Assembly: GCF_002161285.1 (NCBI RefSeq)
Contig: NZ_NFHH01000026.1
Coordinates: 1 to 54,256 of the forward strand
Origin: Blautia sp. An81
GTDB lineage: Bacteria; Bacillota; Clostridia; Lachnospirales; Lachnospiraceae
Direction: 5' to 3'
DNA: 54,256 nt
This document shows, one piece after another, positions 33,528 to 41,597 of this stretch. The notes under the pieces are model-generated. The model made no database searches. It had not been told where the DNA came from and saw only the letters and a program-made list of their open reading frames with translations. The position numbers were made by a program, and so were the translations under genes. The stretch's first letter is position 1; the number at the start of each line of letters is the position of its first letter.

Positions 33528-33947
33528 TTAAAACTTAAATAAATTCAGCCCGATTTCTTCATTGTAAGCCCTGTCCACAGTTCCCTCAATGAGAGTTATG
33601 ACCATTTCACAGGTGGCGCTGACCATAGCCTGGTTCAGATGACCACCGAAGACTTCTCCCTTATCATTTCCTGCGCTCATATGTAAATGGCAGTAAAATT
33701 CACCGTCCATAGTGTTGATAGTTCCGGTAAGAGATACGATTTCGAAACTGCCGCTGAAATGATTGGAATAATATTTTTTCTCGTCAGTTTTAAAAACTCC
33801 TACAGTAAAATCATTGATGGCGCCCAAAGCCTGGATGCTTGCCAGCTTTATATTTTCTTTCAGAGCGATTTCTTTTACCTGTTCCAGGATTTCTTCTCCT
33901 TTATCGATTCTTGCGATCAAAGTGTTTCCAAATTTTCTGTATTCCAT
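33528..33947 (-). CDS. PPC (DUF296) domain DNA-binding-like protein
   Basis: A 139-residue single-domain PPC protein: ASIQALGAINDFTVGVF, FEIVSLTGTI, then HLHMSAGNDKGEVFGGHL, whose histidines form the trimer's metal site in bacterial homologues. In plants the domain accompanies AT-hook proteins; the bacterial role is not established. The ATG at 33947 is preceded by GGGAGG. The minus-strand promoter TTGACA (34003-34008) and TATGAT (33979-33984), 18 bp apart, fits this gene. Confidence 0.85.
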   Translation of the reverse strand: MEYRKFGNTLIARIDKGEEILEQVKEIALKENIKLASIQALGAINDFTVGVFKTDEKKYYSNHFSGSFEIVSLTGTINTMDGEFYCHLHMSAGNDKGEVFGGHLNQAMVSATCEMVITLIEGTVDRAYNEEIGLNLFKF

Positions 33948-33978
33948 AATATAAGTACCTCCCAGATTTATATAGTTA

Positions 33979-34008
33979 ATCATACAGTCTGAGGAAAACG
34001 ATTGTCAA
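33979..34008 (-). promoter_or_regulatory. Sigma-A promoter of the PPC-domain gene
   Basis: On the minus strand, TTGACA and TATGAT have an 18-bp spacer, about 32 nt before the start codon. Confidence 0.65.
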
Positions 34009-34117
34009 GAACTGGATTTCATAGGAAAGAAAGTCCGTATATTTTATGACTTTTATGACAGATTGTGATATGATTTATGAAAATACACTGAGGGTACAGT
34101 ATGTAGAGGGAAATATT

Positions 34118-34720
34118 ATGAACAGATGTAAATGGTGTCTTTGTAATGAGAAAATGATGCGTTACCATGATGAAGAATGGGGCGTCCCTCTGTGGGACGA
34201 TCAAAAACAGTTCGAATTTCTGATGATGGAAGTCATGCAGTGCGGTCTGAACTGGAATATGATGATTCAGAAGCGGGAGATTTTCCGACAGTGTTTTGAG
34301 GAGTTTGACTTTGACAAGGTGGCGGAGTATGGAGAGGAGGATATTGAAAGGATTCTGAATACCGAAGGCATGATCCACTCAAGAAGAAAAATTGAAGCAG
34401 TGATACACAATGCCAGGTGTTTCCAGGAAATCCGTAAAGAATGGGGTTCTTTCAGCAAATATATCTGGAGTTTTACCAAAGGAAAAACTTATCTCTATAC
34501 CGGACATCAGAAAGGAGAGATTCCAGCAAGAAACGGCCTGTCTGACAGAGTCAGCAGTGATCTGAAAAAGCGGGGCATGAAATATATGGGGTCTGTTACG
34601 GTATATTCTCATTTACAGGCCTGCGGGATTATTAATGATCACCTGGATACCTGCTTTCGGTTTCCAGAGCTGATGGAACTGTCAGACGCAGTCAAAAAAA
34701 GAAGAGAGAAAGAGCAGTAA
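34118..34720 (+). CDS. tag: DNA-3-methyladenine glycosylase I (Tag)
   Basis: The 200-residue glycosylase starts MNRCKWCLCNEKMMRYHDEEWGVP, the Tag signature with zinc cysteines and the YHDxEWG motif. QFEFLMMEVMQCGLNW holds the catalytic-pocket glutamate, and the C-terminal HLQACGIINDHLDTCF completes the zinc site. It removes 3-methyladenine from alkylated DNA as the first step of base excision repair. The ATG at 34118 (AGAGGGAAA upstream) is preferred over frames beginning at 34046. Confidence 0.93.
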   Translation: MNRCKWCLCNEKMMRYHDEEWGVPLWDDQKQFEFLMMEVMQCGLNWNMMIQKREIFRQCFEEFDFDKVAEYGEEDIERILNTEGMIHSRRKIEAVIHNARCFQEIRKEWGSFSKYIWSFTKGKTYLYTGHQKGEIPARNGLSDRVSSDLKKRGMKYMGSVTVYSHLQACGIINDHLDTCFRFPELMELSDAVKKRREKEQ

Positions 34721-34779
34721 AGGAAATCTAGGCTCTTACTCAGAGAGTAGAAACGAAAAAGCAGGAAGAGGTGGCAGAG

Positions 34780-35238
34780 ATGGAAATACGAGACATGGAA
34801 AGTAAAGACTACCCGGAAATTGACAGGCTTATGAAGGAACTTCATGAGCTTCATGTAAAAGGCAGGCCGGACCTGTATACAGAGCTGGAACACCCCTATT
34901 CCAGAGAAGAATTTGAAAAGATTGTAAGCAATCCGGGAATTATTGCCATACTTGCTGAAGAAAAAAGTGTGGTAATCGGTCTTTGTATAGGAACTCTACG
35001 GAAGAAAAGCGGTATGGTGGAGATGAAGACCATGTATATAGAGGACCTGATTGTAGACAGAAATTTTCGGGGAAAAGGGATTGCCTCACAGCTTTATGAA
35101 GAAATGGAAGAGAGAGGCAGAAATACCGGGGCAAAACGGCTGGACCTTATGGTATGGGAATTTAACAGCGACGCCAAAAGATTCTATGAGAAACAGGGAA
35201 TGAGGCCTCAGAGATACATTTATGAAAAGGAATTGTAG
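34780..35238 (+). CDS. GNAT family N-acetyltransferase
   Basis: The 152-residue single-domain GNAT has MEIRDMESKDYPEIDRLMKEL at the N-terminus, the strand-4/P-loop region IEDLIVDRNFRGKGIASQLYEEM, and the LMVWEFNSDAKRFYEKQGM motif C-terminally. The substrate is unknown. A GTG at 34771 is possible, but the ATG at 34780 is better spaced from AGGAAGAGG. Beyond its TAG stop the same frame continues open for 90 codons into a membrane-protein-like sequence (see next entry). Confidence 0.85.
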   Translation: MEIRDMESKDYPEIDRLMKELHELHVKGRPDLYTELEHPYSREEFEKIVSNPGIIAILAEEKSVVIGLCIGTLRKKSGMVEMKTMYIEDLIVDRNFRGKGIASQLYEEMEERGRNTGAKRLDLMVWEFNSDAKRFYEKQGMRPQRYIYEKEL

Positions 35239-35244
35239 CAGCGT

Positions 35245-35511
35245 ATAAAAAAAGAACTTCAGAAAGACAAAAGACATGTCAGGTACTTTCTCCTGGGAAT
35301 CGGGATTGGTATTCTGGTTCTGTTTATTGGTGCGATAACAGGAAGAGAAGGGGCAGAAGTCGGAGGGCTTTTTCTTACCGGGATTACGATCCTTGTTTTT
35401 CCTCTTACAACTCCGGAAACTGTAAAATGGCTGGGATATAAACGGGCAAAAGTTGTTGGGAGGATATTGGGAATTCTTGTGGCAGCAGCAGGAGGATTAT
35501 TTCTGATATGA
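35245..35511 (+). pseudogene. Small three-helix membrane protein ORF without a standard start codon
   Basis: The frame directly following the GNAT stop is open for 90 codons (35239-35508) and ends TGA at 35509-35511. It encodes about 88 residues with three hydrophobic stretches (YFLLGIGIGILVLFIGAI, GGLFLTGITILVFPL, VVGRILGILVAAAGG), so it looks like real protein. No ATG, GTG or TTG occurs early enough. ATA at 35245, ahead of AAAAAAGAACTT, is the likely former start, with AGGA about 14 nt upstream. Either the start mutated or a rare ATA start is used. I do not recognise the family. Confidence 0.5.
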
Positions 35512-35533
35512 TGGACTATTTTCAGAAAAACTC

Positions 35534-35564
35534 TTGACTTAGAGTTGACTTCAAGAGCTATGAT
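35534..35564 (+). promoter_or_regulatory. MerR-family type promoter with overlong spacer and central dyad
   Basis: TTGACT (35534-35539) and TATGAT (35559-35564) are 19 bp apart. The spacer holds the dyad CTTAGAGT-TG-ACTTCAAG (35538-35555). This matches the architecture of MerR-activated promoters, especially the NmlR/AdhR type with CTT..AGT/ACT..AAG arms. No MerR gene is in the window. Confidence 0.6.
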
Positions 35565-35649
35565 ACAAATAAATGATCATTCAGATTATACCGAAAGCTT
35601 TCCGGTATATTATGCTGAACCATCAAATACAAGAAAGAGAGGGAAAAAT

Positions 35650-36540
35650 ATGAAGGCAAAGGTTTACTTTACTAGAGAAATTACCCCTGAAAAGGTTGTA
35701 GAGATGTATCAGGCCCTTGGAGTGGAGCTGCCAGGAAAAGTGGCTGTGAAGGTCCATTCTGGAGAAAAGGGAAATCAAAATTTCCTCCGTCCGGAGTTTT
35801 GGCGGCCTATGGTTGAGAAAGTTCAGGGAACGATTGTGGAGTGCAACACTGCTTATGGTGACGCCAGCGGAGGTGTACGGGACCATACAGAGTCTCATCT
35901 GAAACTTTTGTAAGAGCACGGCTGGAATAAATACTTTGATGTAGATCTTATGGATGCCCAGGGACCGGATGTGATCTGGCCCATTCCAAATGGCAAAGTT
36001 CTCAAAGAAAACCACCTGGGTAAAAATATTATGAATTATGATTCTATGCTGGTCCTGGCCCATTTTAAAGGACACCCTATGGGCGGCTACGGCGGAGCTC
36101 TTAAACAGCTTTCTATTGGCTGCGCTTCAAGAGCCGGAAAGGCTCTGATCCATTCTGCCGGCAAGACCAATGACCGTTATGAGACATGGAAACAGCATGC
36201 CAGCAGCGTTGAATTTCCAGAGGCCATGGCTGACGCAGCGGCCAGTGTAGTGGAGCATTTTAAAGGCAGGACTGCTTTTATCAATGTAATGAAAAACCTT
36301 TCTGTGGACTGTGACTGCTGTGCAGTAGAGGAGGATCCCTGTATGAAAGATATCGGTATTCTGGCCTCCACAGATCCGGTTGCCATTGACCAGGCTTGTA
36401 TGGATCTGGTAATTCATTCCGATGATCCCGGCAGGGACCACTTTATGGAACGTGTGAACAGCCGCAACGGAATCCATACCATTGAAGCTGCTGAGGATCT
36501 GGGAATCGGAACCAGGGAATATGAACTTATAGAACTTTAA
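35650..36540 (+). pseudogene. DUF362 (Fe-S) family protein interrupted by an in-frame ochre stop
   Basis: The first part (35650-35913) gives MKAKVYFTREITPEK... and GKVAVKVHSGEKGNQNFLRP, the DUF362 N-terminus, and stops at TAA (35911-35913) after SHLKLL. The same frame then continues without a break as EHGWNKYFDVDLMDAQGPD and on through HFKGHPMGGYGGALKQLSIG and DCCAVEEDPCMKDIG to 36540. One substitution restores a 296-residue protein. Only a stop at that codon separates the parts; the C-terminal part has a later in-frame ATG at 35950 but no good ribosome site. A functional split is unlikely but not excluded. Confidence 0.8.
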
Positions 36541-36622
36541 AAACAGGATTCACCTGTCATTTTTATAAGAAGCCGTCCCTGATGCTTGATGGTCGTAAAA
36601 CAGTGATATGTGAATTTTTTGG

Positions 36623-36662
36623 AACAGGCATGATCTCGGTCATGCCTGTTTCGCTTCTTTTT
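36623..36662 (+). terminator. Intrinsic terminator after the DUF362 region
   Basis: AACAGGCATGA and TCATGCCTGTT form a perfect 11-bp stem around six bases, followed by a T-rich tail. A weaker hairpin (ACAGG/CCTGT, 36543-36557) with CATTTTT sits just after the stop codon. Confidence 0.85.
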
Positions 36663-36742
36663 AAATTTTTATCTCGTTTTTTCATAGTAAATCTGGTATA
36701 CTCTTGCCTGTGCGATATCAGTTTGAAAAACAGGAGGAATTT

Positions 36743-38053
36743 ATGAAAATCATAGAAGTAAAAAACAGGACATCAGAGTTGATAAGCTGTCTTCTGGATG
36801 TATGGGAAGGATCTGTGAGAGCCACCCATCTGTTTCTGTCAGACAGAGAAATCAGGAATATCAAAGAATACGTTCCCCAGGCATTAAAGGGTGTTGGACA
36901 TCTGGTGATCGCAGAGGATGAAGCAGGATGTCCGAAAGCTTTTATGGGAATTGAGGACGGTTCCCTGGAAATGCTGTTTGTTGCACCAGAGGAGAGGGGA
37001 AAAGGACTGGGAAAACGTCTGCTCCGATATGGGATTGAAAACTATGCCGTTGAACGGCTGGCTGTTAATGAACAGAACCCCCAGGCAAAAGGATTCTATG
37101 AACATATGGGTTTTCGTGTTTATAAAAGGACAGAACTGGATGAACAGGGAAATCCTTATCCGCTTTTATATATGAGCCGTACTGAGAAATCCTTGGAGAC
37201 TATGAAAACCATACGTTTGCTTTATCCGGATCATGTCAGCGGGGGATTAGAGGCCTATTATTTTGGCGCACATCTTCTTACCCACATATTGCCTCAAAAT
37301 GAACGGCAGCCTCTTGTGAAGGTCGACATTGCCCCGCCGGATCATAAAGAAAAAGAGGTTGAAGAAGGGATTTACGCCAGAGAAAAAGTACTTGCCGGGA
37401 TTGAAGACGCTGCAAAGAAAATCGAGGGGGAGAAACCGGACAGGATCATTACCATAGGGGGAAATTGTATGGTTTCCCTTGCTCCATTTGATTATCTTCA
37501 CGGAAAATATAAAGATACCGGTATCATATGGATCGACGCCCATCCGGATGTTTCCTCAGCAGAGGACGGATATCCCAACGCCCATGCAATGGTGCTGCGG
37601 ACACTTCTGGGATATGGACCGGAAGTTCTTTCGGAAAGAATGCGGCATGGAAGTTTTGAACCGTCTCAGGTTCTATATATTGGGCTGCAGCCCCTCCATG
37701 ATTATCAGGAGCGGTTTCTGAATGATATTGGAGTGGATTATAAGGTGCAGGAAGAGACTTTTGTGCCGGATCATGAAATTTTGGAGTTTGTAAAAAAGTT
37801 TGAACACATTCTGGTGCATTTGGATGTTGATGTGCTGGATGAGCATTTCTTCCACTCCACCTACTTTGCTGATCCGGAATTAACGGGAGACGGCTCCGGC
37901 GGCGGAAAGATGACTATAGAAAAGCTGACAGAGGTGTTAGGTCTCATTACAAAAAATGCAGATGTTGCCGGTTTCACCATTGCGGAATATCTTCCCTTTG
38001 ATGAGTATAAGCTGCATAAGATGTTTTCGGGAATATCTCTGTTCATAGAATAA
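36743..38053 (+). CDS. GNAT acetyltransferase fused to an arginase/agmatinase-family (ureohydrolase) domain
   Basis: A 436-residue two-domain protein. Residues 1 to about 148 are GNAT (LEMLFVAPEERGKGLGKRLL; AVNEQNPQAKGFYEHMGF). From M154 a ureohydrolase fold follows, with metal motifs WIDAHPDVSS (D265, H267, D269) and HLDVDVLD (D361, D363). The first metal motif, normally GGDHS, reads GGNCMVS, so C242 replaces the usual histidine ligand. The ATG at 36743 sits behind AGGAGG. An MFS transporter gene follows after 26 nt and may be co-transcribed. Hydrolysis of a guanidino or amide bond plus acetylation of a product is suggested; the substrate is unknown. Confidence 0.82.
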   Translation: MKIIEVKNRTSELISCLLDVWEGSVRATHLFLSDREIRNIKEYVPQALKGVGHLVIAEDEAGCPKAFMGIEDGSLEMLFVAPEERGKGLGKRLLRYGIENYAVERLAVNEQNPQAKGFYEHMGFRVYKRTELDEQGNPYPLLYMSRTEKSLETMKTIRLLYPDHVSGGLEAYYFGAHLLTHILPQNERQPLVKVDIAPPDHKEKEVEEGIYAREKVLAGIEDAAKKIEGEKPDRIITIGGNCMVSLAPFDYLHGKYKDTGIIWIDAHPDVSSAEDGYPNAHAMVLRTLLGYGPEVLSERMRHGSFEPSQVLYIGLQPLHDYQERFLNDIGVDYKVQEETFVPDHEILEFVKKFEHILVHLDVDVLDEHFFHSTYFADPELTGDGSGGGKMTIEKLTEVLGLITKNADVAGFTIAEYLPFDEYKLHKMFSGISLFIE

Positions 38054-38079
38054 CAGCTACATAAAAGGAGAATCATAAG

Positions 38080-39276
38080 ATGACACACTTATTACTTGCG
38101 ATCATATATCTTGCTTTTATCAGTCTCGGCCTTCCGGACGGTCTCCTTGGCTCCGCATGGCCTACAATGTATACGGAATTTCATGTTCCTGTTTCCTATG
38201 CCGGGATCATTTCCATAATCATTTCCCTGGGGACTATCGTATCCAGTCTCCAGAGTGACCGTCTGACAAAGAAGCTGGGAACGGGGAAAGTGACGGCGAT
38301 TAGCGTAGCTATGACAGCCGCTGCTCTTCTAGGCTTTTCTTTCTCCAGTTCCTTCTGGATGCTCTGCCTGTGGTCGATTCCCTATGGGCTTGGGGCAGGG
38401 AGTGTAGACGCTGCTCTGAATAACTATGTTGCTCTCCACTATGAGAGCCACCACATGAGCTGGCTTCACTGTATGTGGGGTGTGGGCGCTACGGTGGGAC
38501 CATATATCATGGGATTTGCCCTGTCCGGAGGCAGGACATGGAATTTCGGCTACCTTTGCGTGGGGATCCTCCAGATTCTTCTGACCGCCGTTCTTATTTT
38601 CAGCCTGCCTTTATGGAAAAAACGGGGCAGCAGAAGTTTTTCCGAAAAAGAAGAGGGAACAATAGACAGAGAAAAAGAGGCAGAGATACAGGAATCCGCC
38701 CTTTCTCTGGCGCAGATCATAAAGATTCCAGGAGCAAAGGAAGTTATGCTCTGTTTCTTCTGTTACTGCGCCATTGAACAGACAGCAGGGCTGTGGGCCA
38801 GCAGCTATCTCCATTTATTTAAAGGGATACCTGCGGAAACAGCTGCACGTTTTGCCGGAATGTTTTTTATCGGCATTACTGCAGGCCGTGCAGTCAGCGG
38901 CTTTATTACTATGAAGCTCAATGATGTGCAGATGATCCGTCTGGGACAGGTAATTATTTTCGCAGGTATTCTTGTTATGCTTCTTCCCGGGCCGAATGTG
39001 ACAGCTCTTGCCGGGCTGATCCTTATCGGACTGGGCTGTGCCCCGGTATATCCCTGTATTATCCACTCTACGCCGGAGCATTTCGGGGCGGATCGGTCAC
39101 AGGCCATCATTGGCGTACAGATGGCTAGCGCCTATGTGGGCACCTGCCTTATGCCGCCTCTGTTCGGGCTGATCGCCAATCATATCAGTATTACGCTCTT
39201 TCCAGTGTATATGATGGCGCTGCTTGTGCTTATGGCTGTCATGCATGAGCTGCTTACAAAAAAGACAGCTCATTAG
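38080..39276 (+). CDS. Major facilitator superfamily transporter
   Basis: The 398-residue protein has about twelve membrane segments. The start LAIIYLAFISLGLPDGLLGSAWP and the loop LQSDRLTKKLGTGKVTAIS between helices 2 and 3 are of MFS type, as are WLHCMWGVGATVGPYI in helix 5 and the AGRAVSGF stretch in the second half. The FucP/YfkF-like start suggests uptake or export of a small polar solute, but no substrate can be assigned. It lies 26 nt behind the GNAT-ureohydrolase gene and probably shares its transcript. Its stop overlaps the end of the convergent DUF2115-like gene by 4 nt. Confidence 0.85.
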   Translation: MTHLLLAIIYLAFISLGLPDGLLGSAWPTMYTEFHVPVSYAGIISIIISLGTIVSSLQSDRLTKKLGTGKVTAISVAMTAAALLGFSFSSSFWMLCLWSIPYGLGAGSVDAALNNYVALHYESHHMSWLHCMWGVGATVGPYIMGFALSGGRTWNFGYLCVGILQILLTAVLIFSLPLWKKRGSRSFSEKEEGTIDREKEAEIQESALSLAQIIKIPGAKEVMLCFFCYCAIEQTAGLWASSYLHLFKGIPAETAARFAGMFFIGITAGRAVSGFITMKLNDVQMIRLGQVIIFAGILVMLLPGPNVTALAGLILIGLGCAPVYPCIIHSTPEHFGADRSQAIIGVQMASAYVGTCLMPPLFGLIANHISITLFPVYMMALLVLMAVMHELLTKKTAH

Positions 39277-39701
39277 AGGATACGTTTTTTCATATTTTCA
39301 CAGACACAGAAAGAGCAGACAGTATCCTTCTCCATATTTTTTACAGGACAGTAATAACTGGTTTTGCCGTTTGTTACTGTCTTTTTATAATGGACAAGTT
39401 TCTGAGGGTGCATAGGCTCCTCTCGAATGAAGGAAAGATACAGGCAGGAGAGAAGGATCCATTTCCAGGTGGAAGGATCGTCCGGCAGATATCTGGACAG
39501 ATAGCTGTCAAGGATCCCTTTCAGGGCCTGTATTTCAGAGAGGGGCAGGCTGGTATCTCCGGCTTCTGTGTGCTCCATTATTTCCAGGATAGTGCGGCGG
39601 TTATAGGGACTGATATGGGAGAGTCTGTCTTCCAGGAGAAGGGTGTATTCTGATGGAGATATGGCTTTTTTCAACTGGGTCAATAGAGAATTTTTAGTCA
39701 T
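39273..39701 (-). CDS. DUF2115 (UPF0305)-like cysteine-motif protein
   Basis: A 142-residue protein whose C-terminus SYYCPVKNMEKDTVCSFCVC resembles the YYCPV...CxFC metal-binding end of the UPF0305/DUF2115 family, known mainly from methanogens. The N-terminal part is helical. It is shorter than the roughly 170-190 residues I recall for the family. The function is unknown. A ribosome site AGGAGAAAGG precedes the ATG, 18 nt after the DUF1638 stop. It is the last gene of the TetR-controlled minus-strand operon. Confidence 0.6.
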   Translation of the reverse strand: MTKNSLLTQLKKAISPSEYTLLLEDRLSHISPYNRRTILEIMEHTEAGDTSLPLSEIQALKGILDSYLSRYLPDDPSTWKWILLSCLYLSFIREEPMHPQKLVHYKKTVTNGKTSYYCPVKNMEKDTVCSFCVCENMKKRIL

Positions 39702-39719
39702 AATCTTTTTCCTTTCTCC

Positions 39720-40382
39720 TTAAAGATTAAAGAATTTTTCCTGTGTGATGGTTGTGTTTGGCGGTACTACAAAGAACTGGCTGTCCCATTGGCCGGATAC
39801 CAGTTTTTCCAGGAGCAGATTGCTGCCGGGGACGAAATCCAGCTCTGCGTGGATCCGCACGGCATCTTCCTGGGCTTGTTCCACATAGTCCAGGTCGTAG
39901 CAGTCATAGAGACCGTTGTCAATAATATCCAGGTGATAGTAGTGTTCAAAATACATATCAAAAACAATATCTGCCATTTCTCTGTCATAGGTTTCCAGCA
40001 GATTTTCATAGATAGCCCGTATGGAGAAACCATTGTCCCCTTCGCCGAACAGATACATATGTCCGGGTTCCTTAAGATCCGGTGAGTAGCGTTCTCGGGT
40101 AACCAAAGCCAGAGCCACGCAGTCGGCGGCTCTGGGAATGACCAGAGTCCGGGCACAGGATACATTCTGCCAGGAACCGCCGCAGAATCCCATGGCGGCC
40201 AGAACCGTGTCCACATCAGAAGGAAGACCGGCCAGGGTCTTCAGGATATGCTCCCGCATCCGGGAAGGCTCTGCATGATATTTCCGGTCAAGTTCCACAA
40301 CAGGATAGCTGGTGCCGCAGCTTTCCTGGGCTTTCTGTACATATTCCAATAACGTGGTGCAGGAGAGAATAACGGTACTCAT
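39720..40382 (-). CDS. DUF1638 family protein
   Basis: A 220-residue protein with the DUF1638 pattern: VILSCTTLLEYVQKAQ at the start, MGFCGGSWQNV (glycine-rich segment with cysteine), and VIPRAADCVALAL with the conserved Arg/Asp/Cys. In other anaerobes the family often accompanies corrinoid methyltransferase genes (from memory). No activity is proven. The start overlaps the TetR stop (ATGA), so the two are translationally coupled. Confidence 0.75.
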   Translation of the reverse strand: MSTVILSCTTLLEYVQKAQESCGTSYPVVELDRKYHAEPSRMREHILKTLAGLPSDVDTVLAAMGFCGGSWQNVSCARTLVIPRAADCVALALVTRERYSPDLKEPGHMYLFGEGDNGFSIRAIYENLLETYDREMADIVFDMYFEHYYHLDIIDNGLYDCYDLDYVEQAQEDAVRIHAELDFVPGSNLLLEKLVSGQWDSQFFVVPPNTTITQEKFFNL

Positions 40383-40975
40383 AGGCACTCCTTTCCGATC
40401 TTATGAAATACGCAGTATTCCCGGTATATTTCGATCATAGTTTTTTTCGCTTCTGTCAAGTAAGAAGTGTTTCCGCTGATCCTTCCAAGGAGGATGGCTC
40501 CCTGATACAGGGATAGAAACCGGCTGGAAAGCGTTTCTGCATGAGACGGTTCCAGGCCGGAGAAAAGCAGCACCCTGCAGAAAAGATCCCGGAATTTTTC
40601 TATCCCTTCCCCATATTTCTTTGCGATTTCCGGCTTGTAAAAGGCAGTCTCCATTCCCATGACGGCAAAAGGACAGCCCAGGAAATCGGTATCTTCTGAG
40701 GAACTAAGTAAAAATCCGAAGGTGCCGTCAACAAAAGTCTCCCAGGTCTTCCCTACGGAAATATTTTCTAACTGATCCAGCAAAATCCGCTGATAATAGG
40801 AGATCACTTCTACAGCCAGATCATCTTTGCTCTTAAAATAAAAATAAAAAGAGCCTTTTGGAAGCCCTGCCTGGGCAAGGATCTCGCTGATCCCTGTAGC
40901 GGCGTATCCGTTCTTCCAGAACAGCCTGGCGGCGCAGGCGATGAGTCTCTGCCTGGATTCTTCACCTTTTTTCAT
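40379..40975 (-). CDS. TetR/AcrR family transcriptional regulator
   Basis: The 198-residue regulator has an N-terminal helix-turn-helix domain RQRLIACAARLFWKNGY..TGISEILAQAGLPKGSFYFYFKSKDDL, the standard TetR layout at residues 8-54, and a helical ligand domain after that. It is the second gene of an operon driven by the promoter around 41481-41510, which contains a TetR-type operator, so it probably represses its own transcription. The ATG follows AGGAGG located in the end of the preceding decayed DUF3786 gene. Confidence 0.9.
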   Translation of the reverse strand: MKKGEESRQRLIACAARLFWKNGYAATGISEILAQAGLPKGSFYFYFKSKDDLAVEVISYYQRILLDQLENISVGKTWETFVDGTFGFLLSSSEDTDFLGCPFAVMGMETAFYKPEIAKKYGEGIEKFRDLFCRVLLFSGLEPSHAETLSSRFLSLYQGAILLGRISGNTSYLTEAKKTMIEIYREYCVFHKIGKECL

Positions 40976-41452
40976 GGGATACTTCCTCCTTCAGCCGTTC
41001 AAAGAGATGGGAGAGGGCGAACATAAGGGTCTCATAGTGCATATAGTCCGGCGTGTTTTTGTCCGCCAGGATCTGCAGATAAAAAAATCCGCTGTATTCT
41101 GGAAAAATCCGCTGCCAAGATTTAAAGTCCCGGTTTTGACCGTGGTAAAGGTGTTGATGTTTACAAATTCATGGGACAGATGACAGGTATCCTTTGCATT
41201 GCAGAGGACGTCATAAATGGTCATGGCTTCGTTATATCCGGCTTCCTGTACGCTGCAAAATGAATCCTCCGACCACTGAACCTCTCCTGTAGAGCGATTG
41301 ATCCGGTATTTGCGGCCGAAAAACCACACATACAGGTAATCCTTGTCAGCCTCCAGAGAAAACTTTTCAATCATTTTTTCCTGGGGATACTGGAGAAATA
41401 CTTTTGACATAGACCTTTTCATTTTTTCATAATTTGATGTTACCGTTTCCAT
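40962..41452 (-). pseudogene. Decayed DUF3786 paralogue with internal deletion and frameshift
   Basis: The frame starting at 41452 (behind GGAGG) gives SNYEKMKRSMSKVFLQYPQEKMIEKF and WFFGRKYRINRSTGEVQW, clearly related to the DUF3786 protein at 6309-6920, and reads on to NTADFF. There it stays open but turns into unrelated sequence ending at 40991. In another frame the expected family C-terminus appears (LQILADKNTPDYMHYETL...FERLKEE), ending at 40962 and overlapping the TetR start as coupled genes do. About 60 residues between the halves are missing. Two copies of AAAAATCCGCTG (41083 and 41103) mark the junction. Confidence 0.7.
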
Positions 41453-41480
41453 AAAATCCTCCCTGGTAAAGTTGTTACTC

Positions 41481-41510
41481 TAACAATAGACCAATCGGTC
41501 TAAAAAATCA
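41481..41510 (-). promoter_or_regulatory. Promoter of the TetR operon with TetR-type operator in the spacer
   Basis: On the minus strand TTGATT and TATTGT are 17 bp apart. The spacer contains the perfect dyad TAGACC-N4-GGTCTA (41487-41502). This resembles AcrR/QacR-class operators (AGACC-N4-GGTCT) and suggests autorepression. Confidence 0.75.
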
Positions 41511-41512
41511 AG

Positions 41513-41560
41513 TAAAAAAAGCCCGGAGATTTTTCACAGGATTGTGAGATCTCCAGGCTC
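41513..41560 (-). terminator. Intrinsic terminator of the cobalt-transport operon
   Basis: On the minus strand AGCCTGGAGAT..TCAC pairs with GTGA..ATCTCCGGGCT and ends in a run of seven Ts, about 40 nt after the cbiO-cbiK stop. Confidence 0.85.
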
Positions 41561-41597
41561 TTGCCTTTTATCGTTCTTTAAAGATTTCGGAGGCCTG

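Noticed and set aside
35650-36540. Recoded stop codon (selenocysteine or pyrrolysine) in DUF362
   Set aside because: The codon is TAA, which neither system uses, and no downstream SECIS-like element or special residue is expected at a Lys/Glu-type position.
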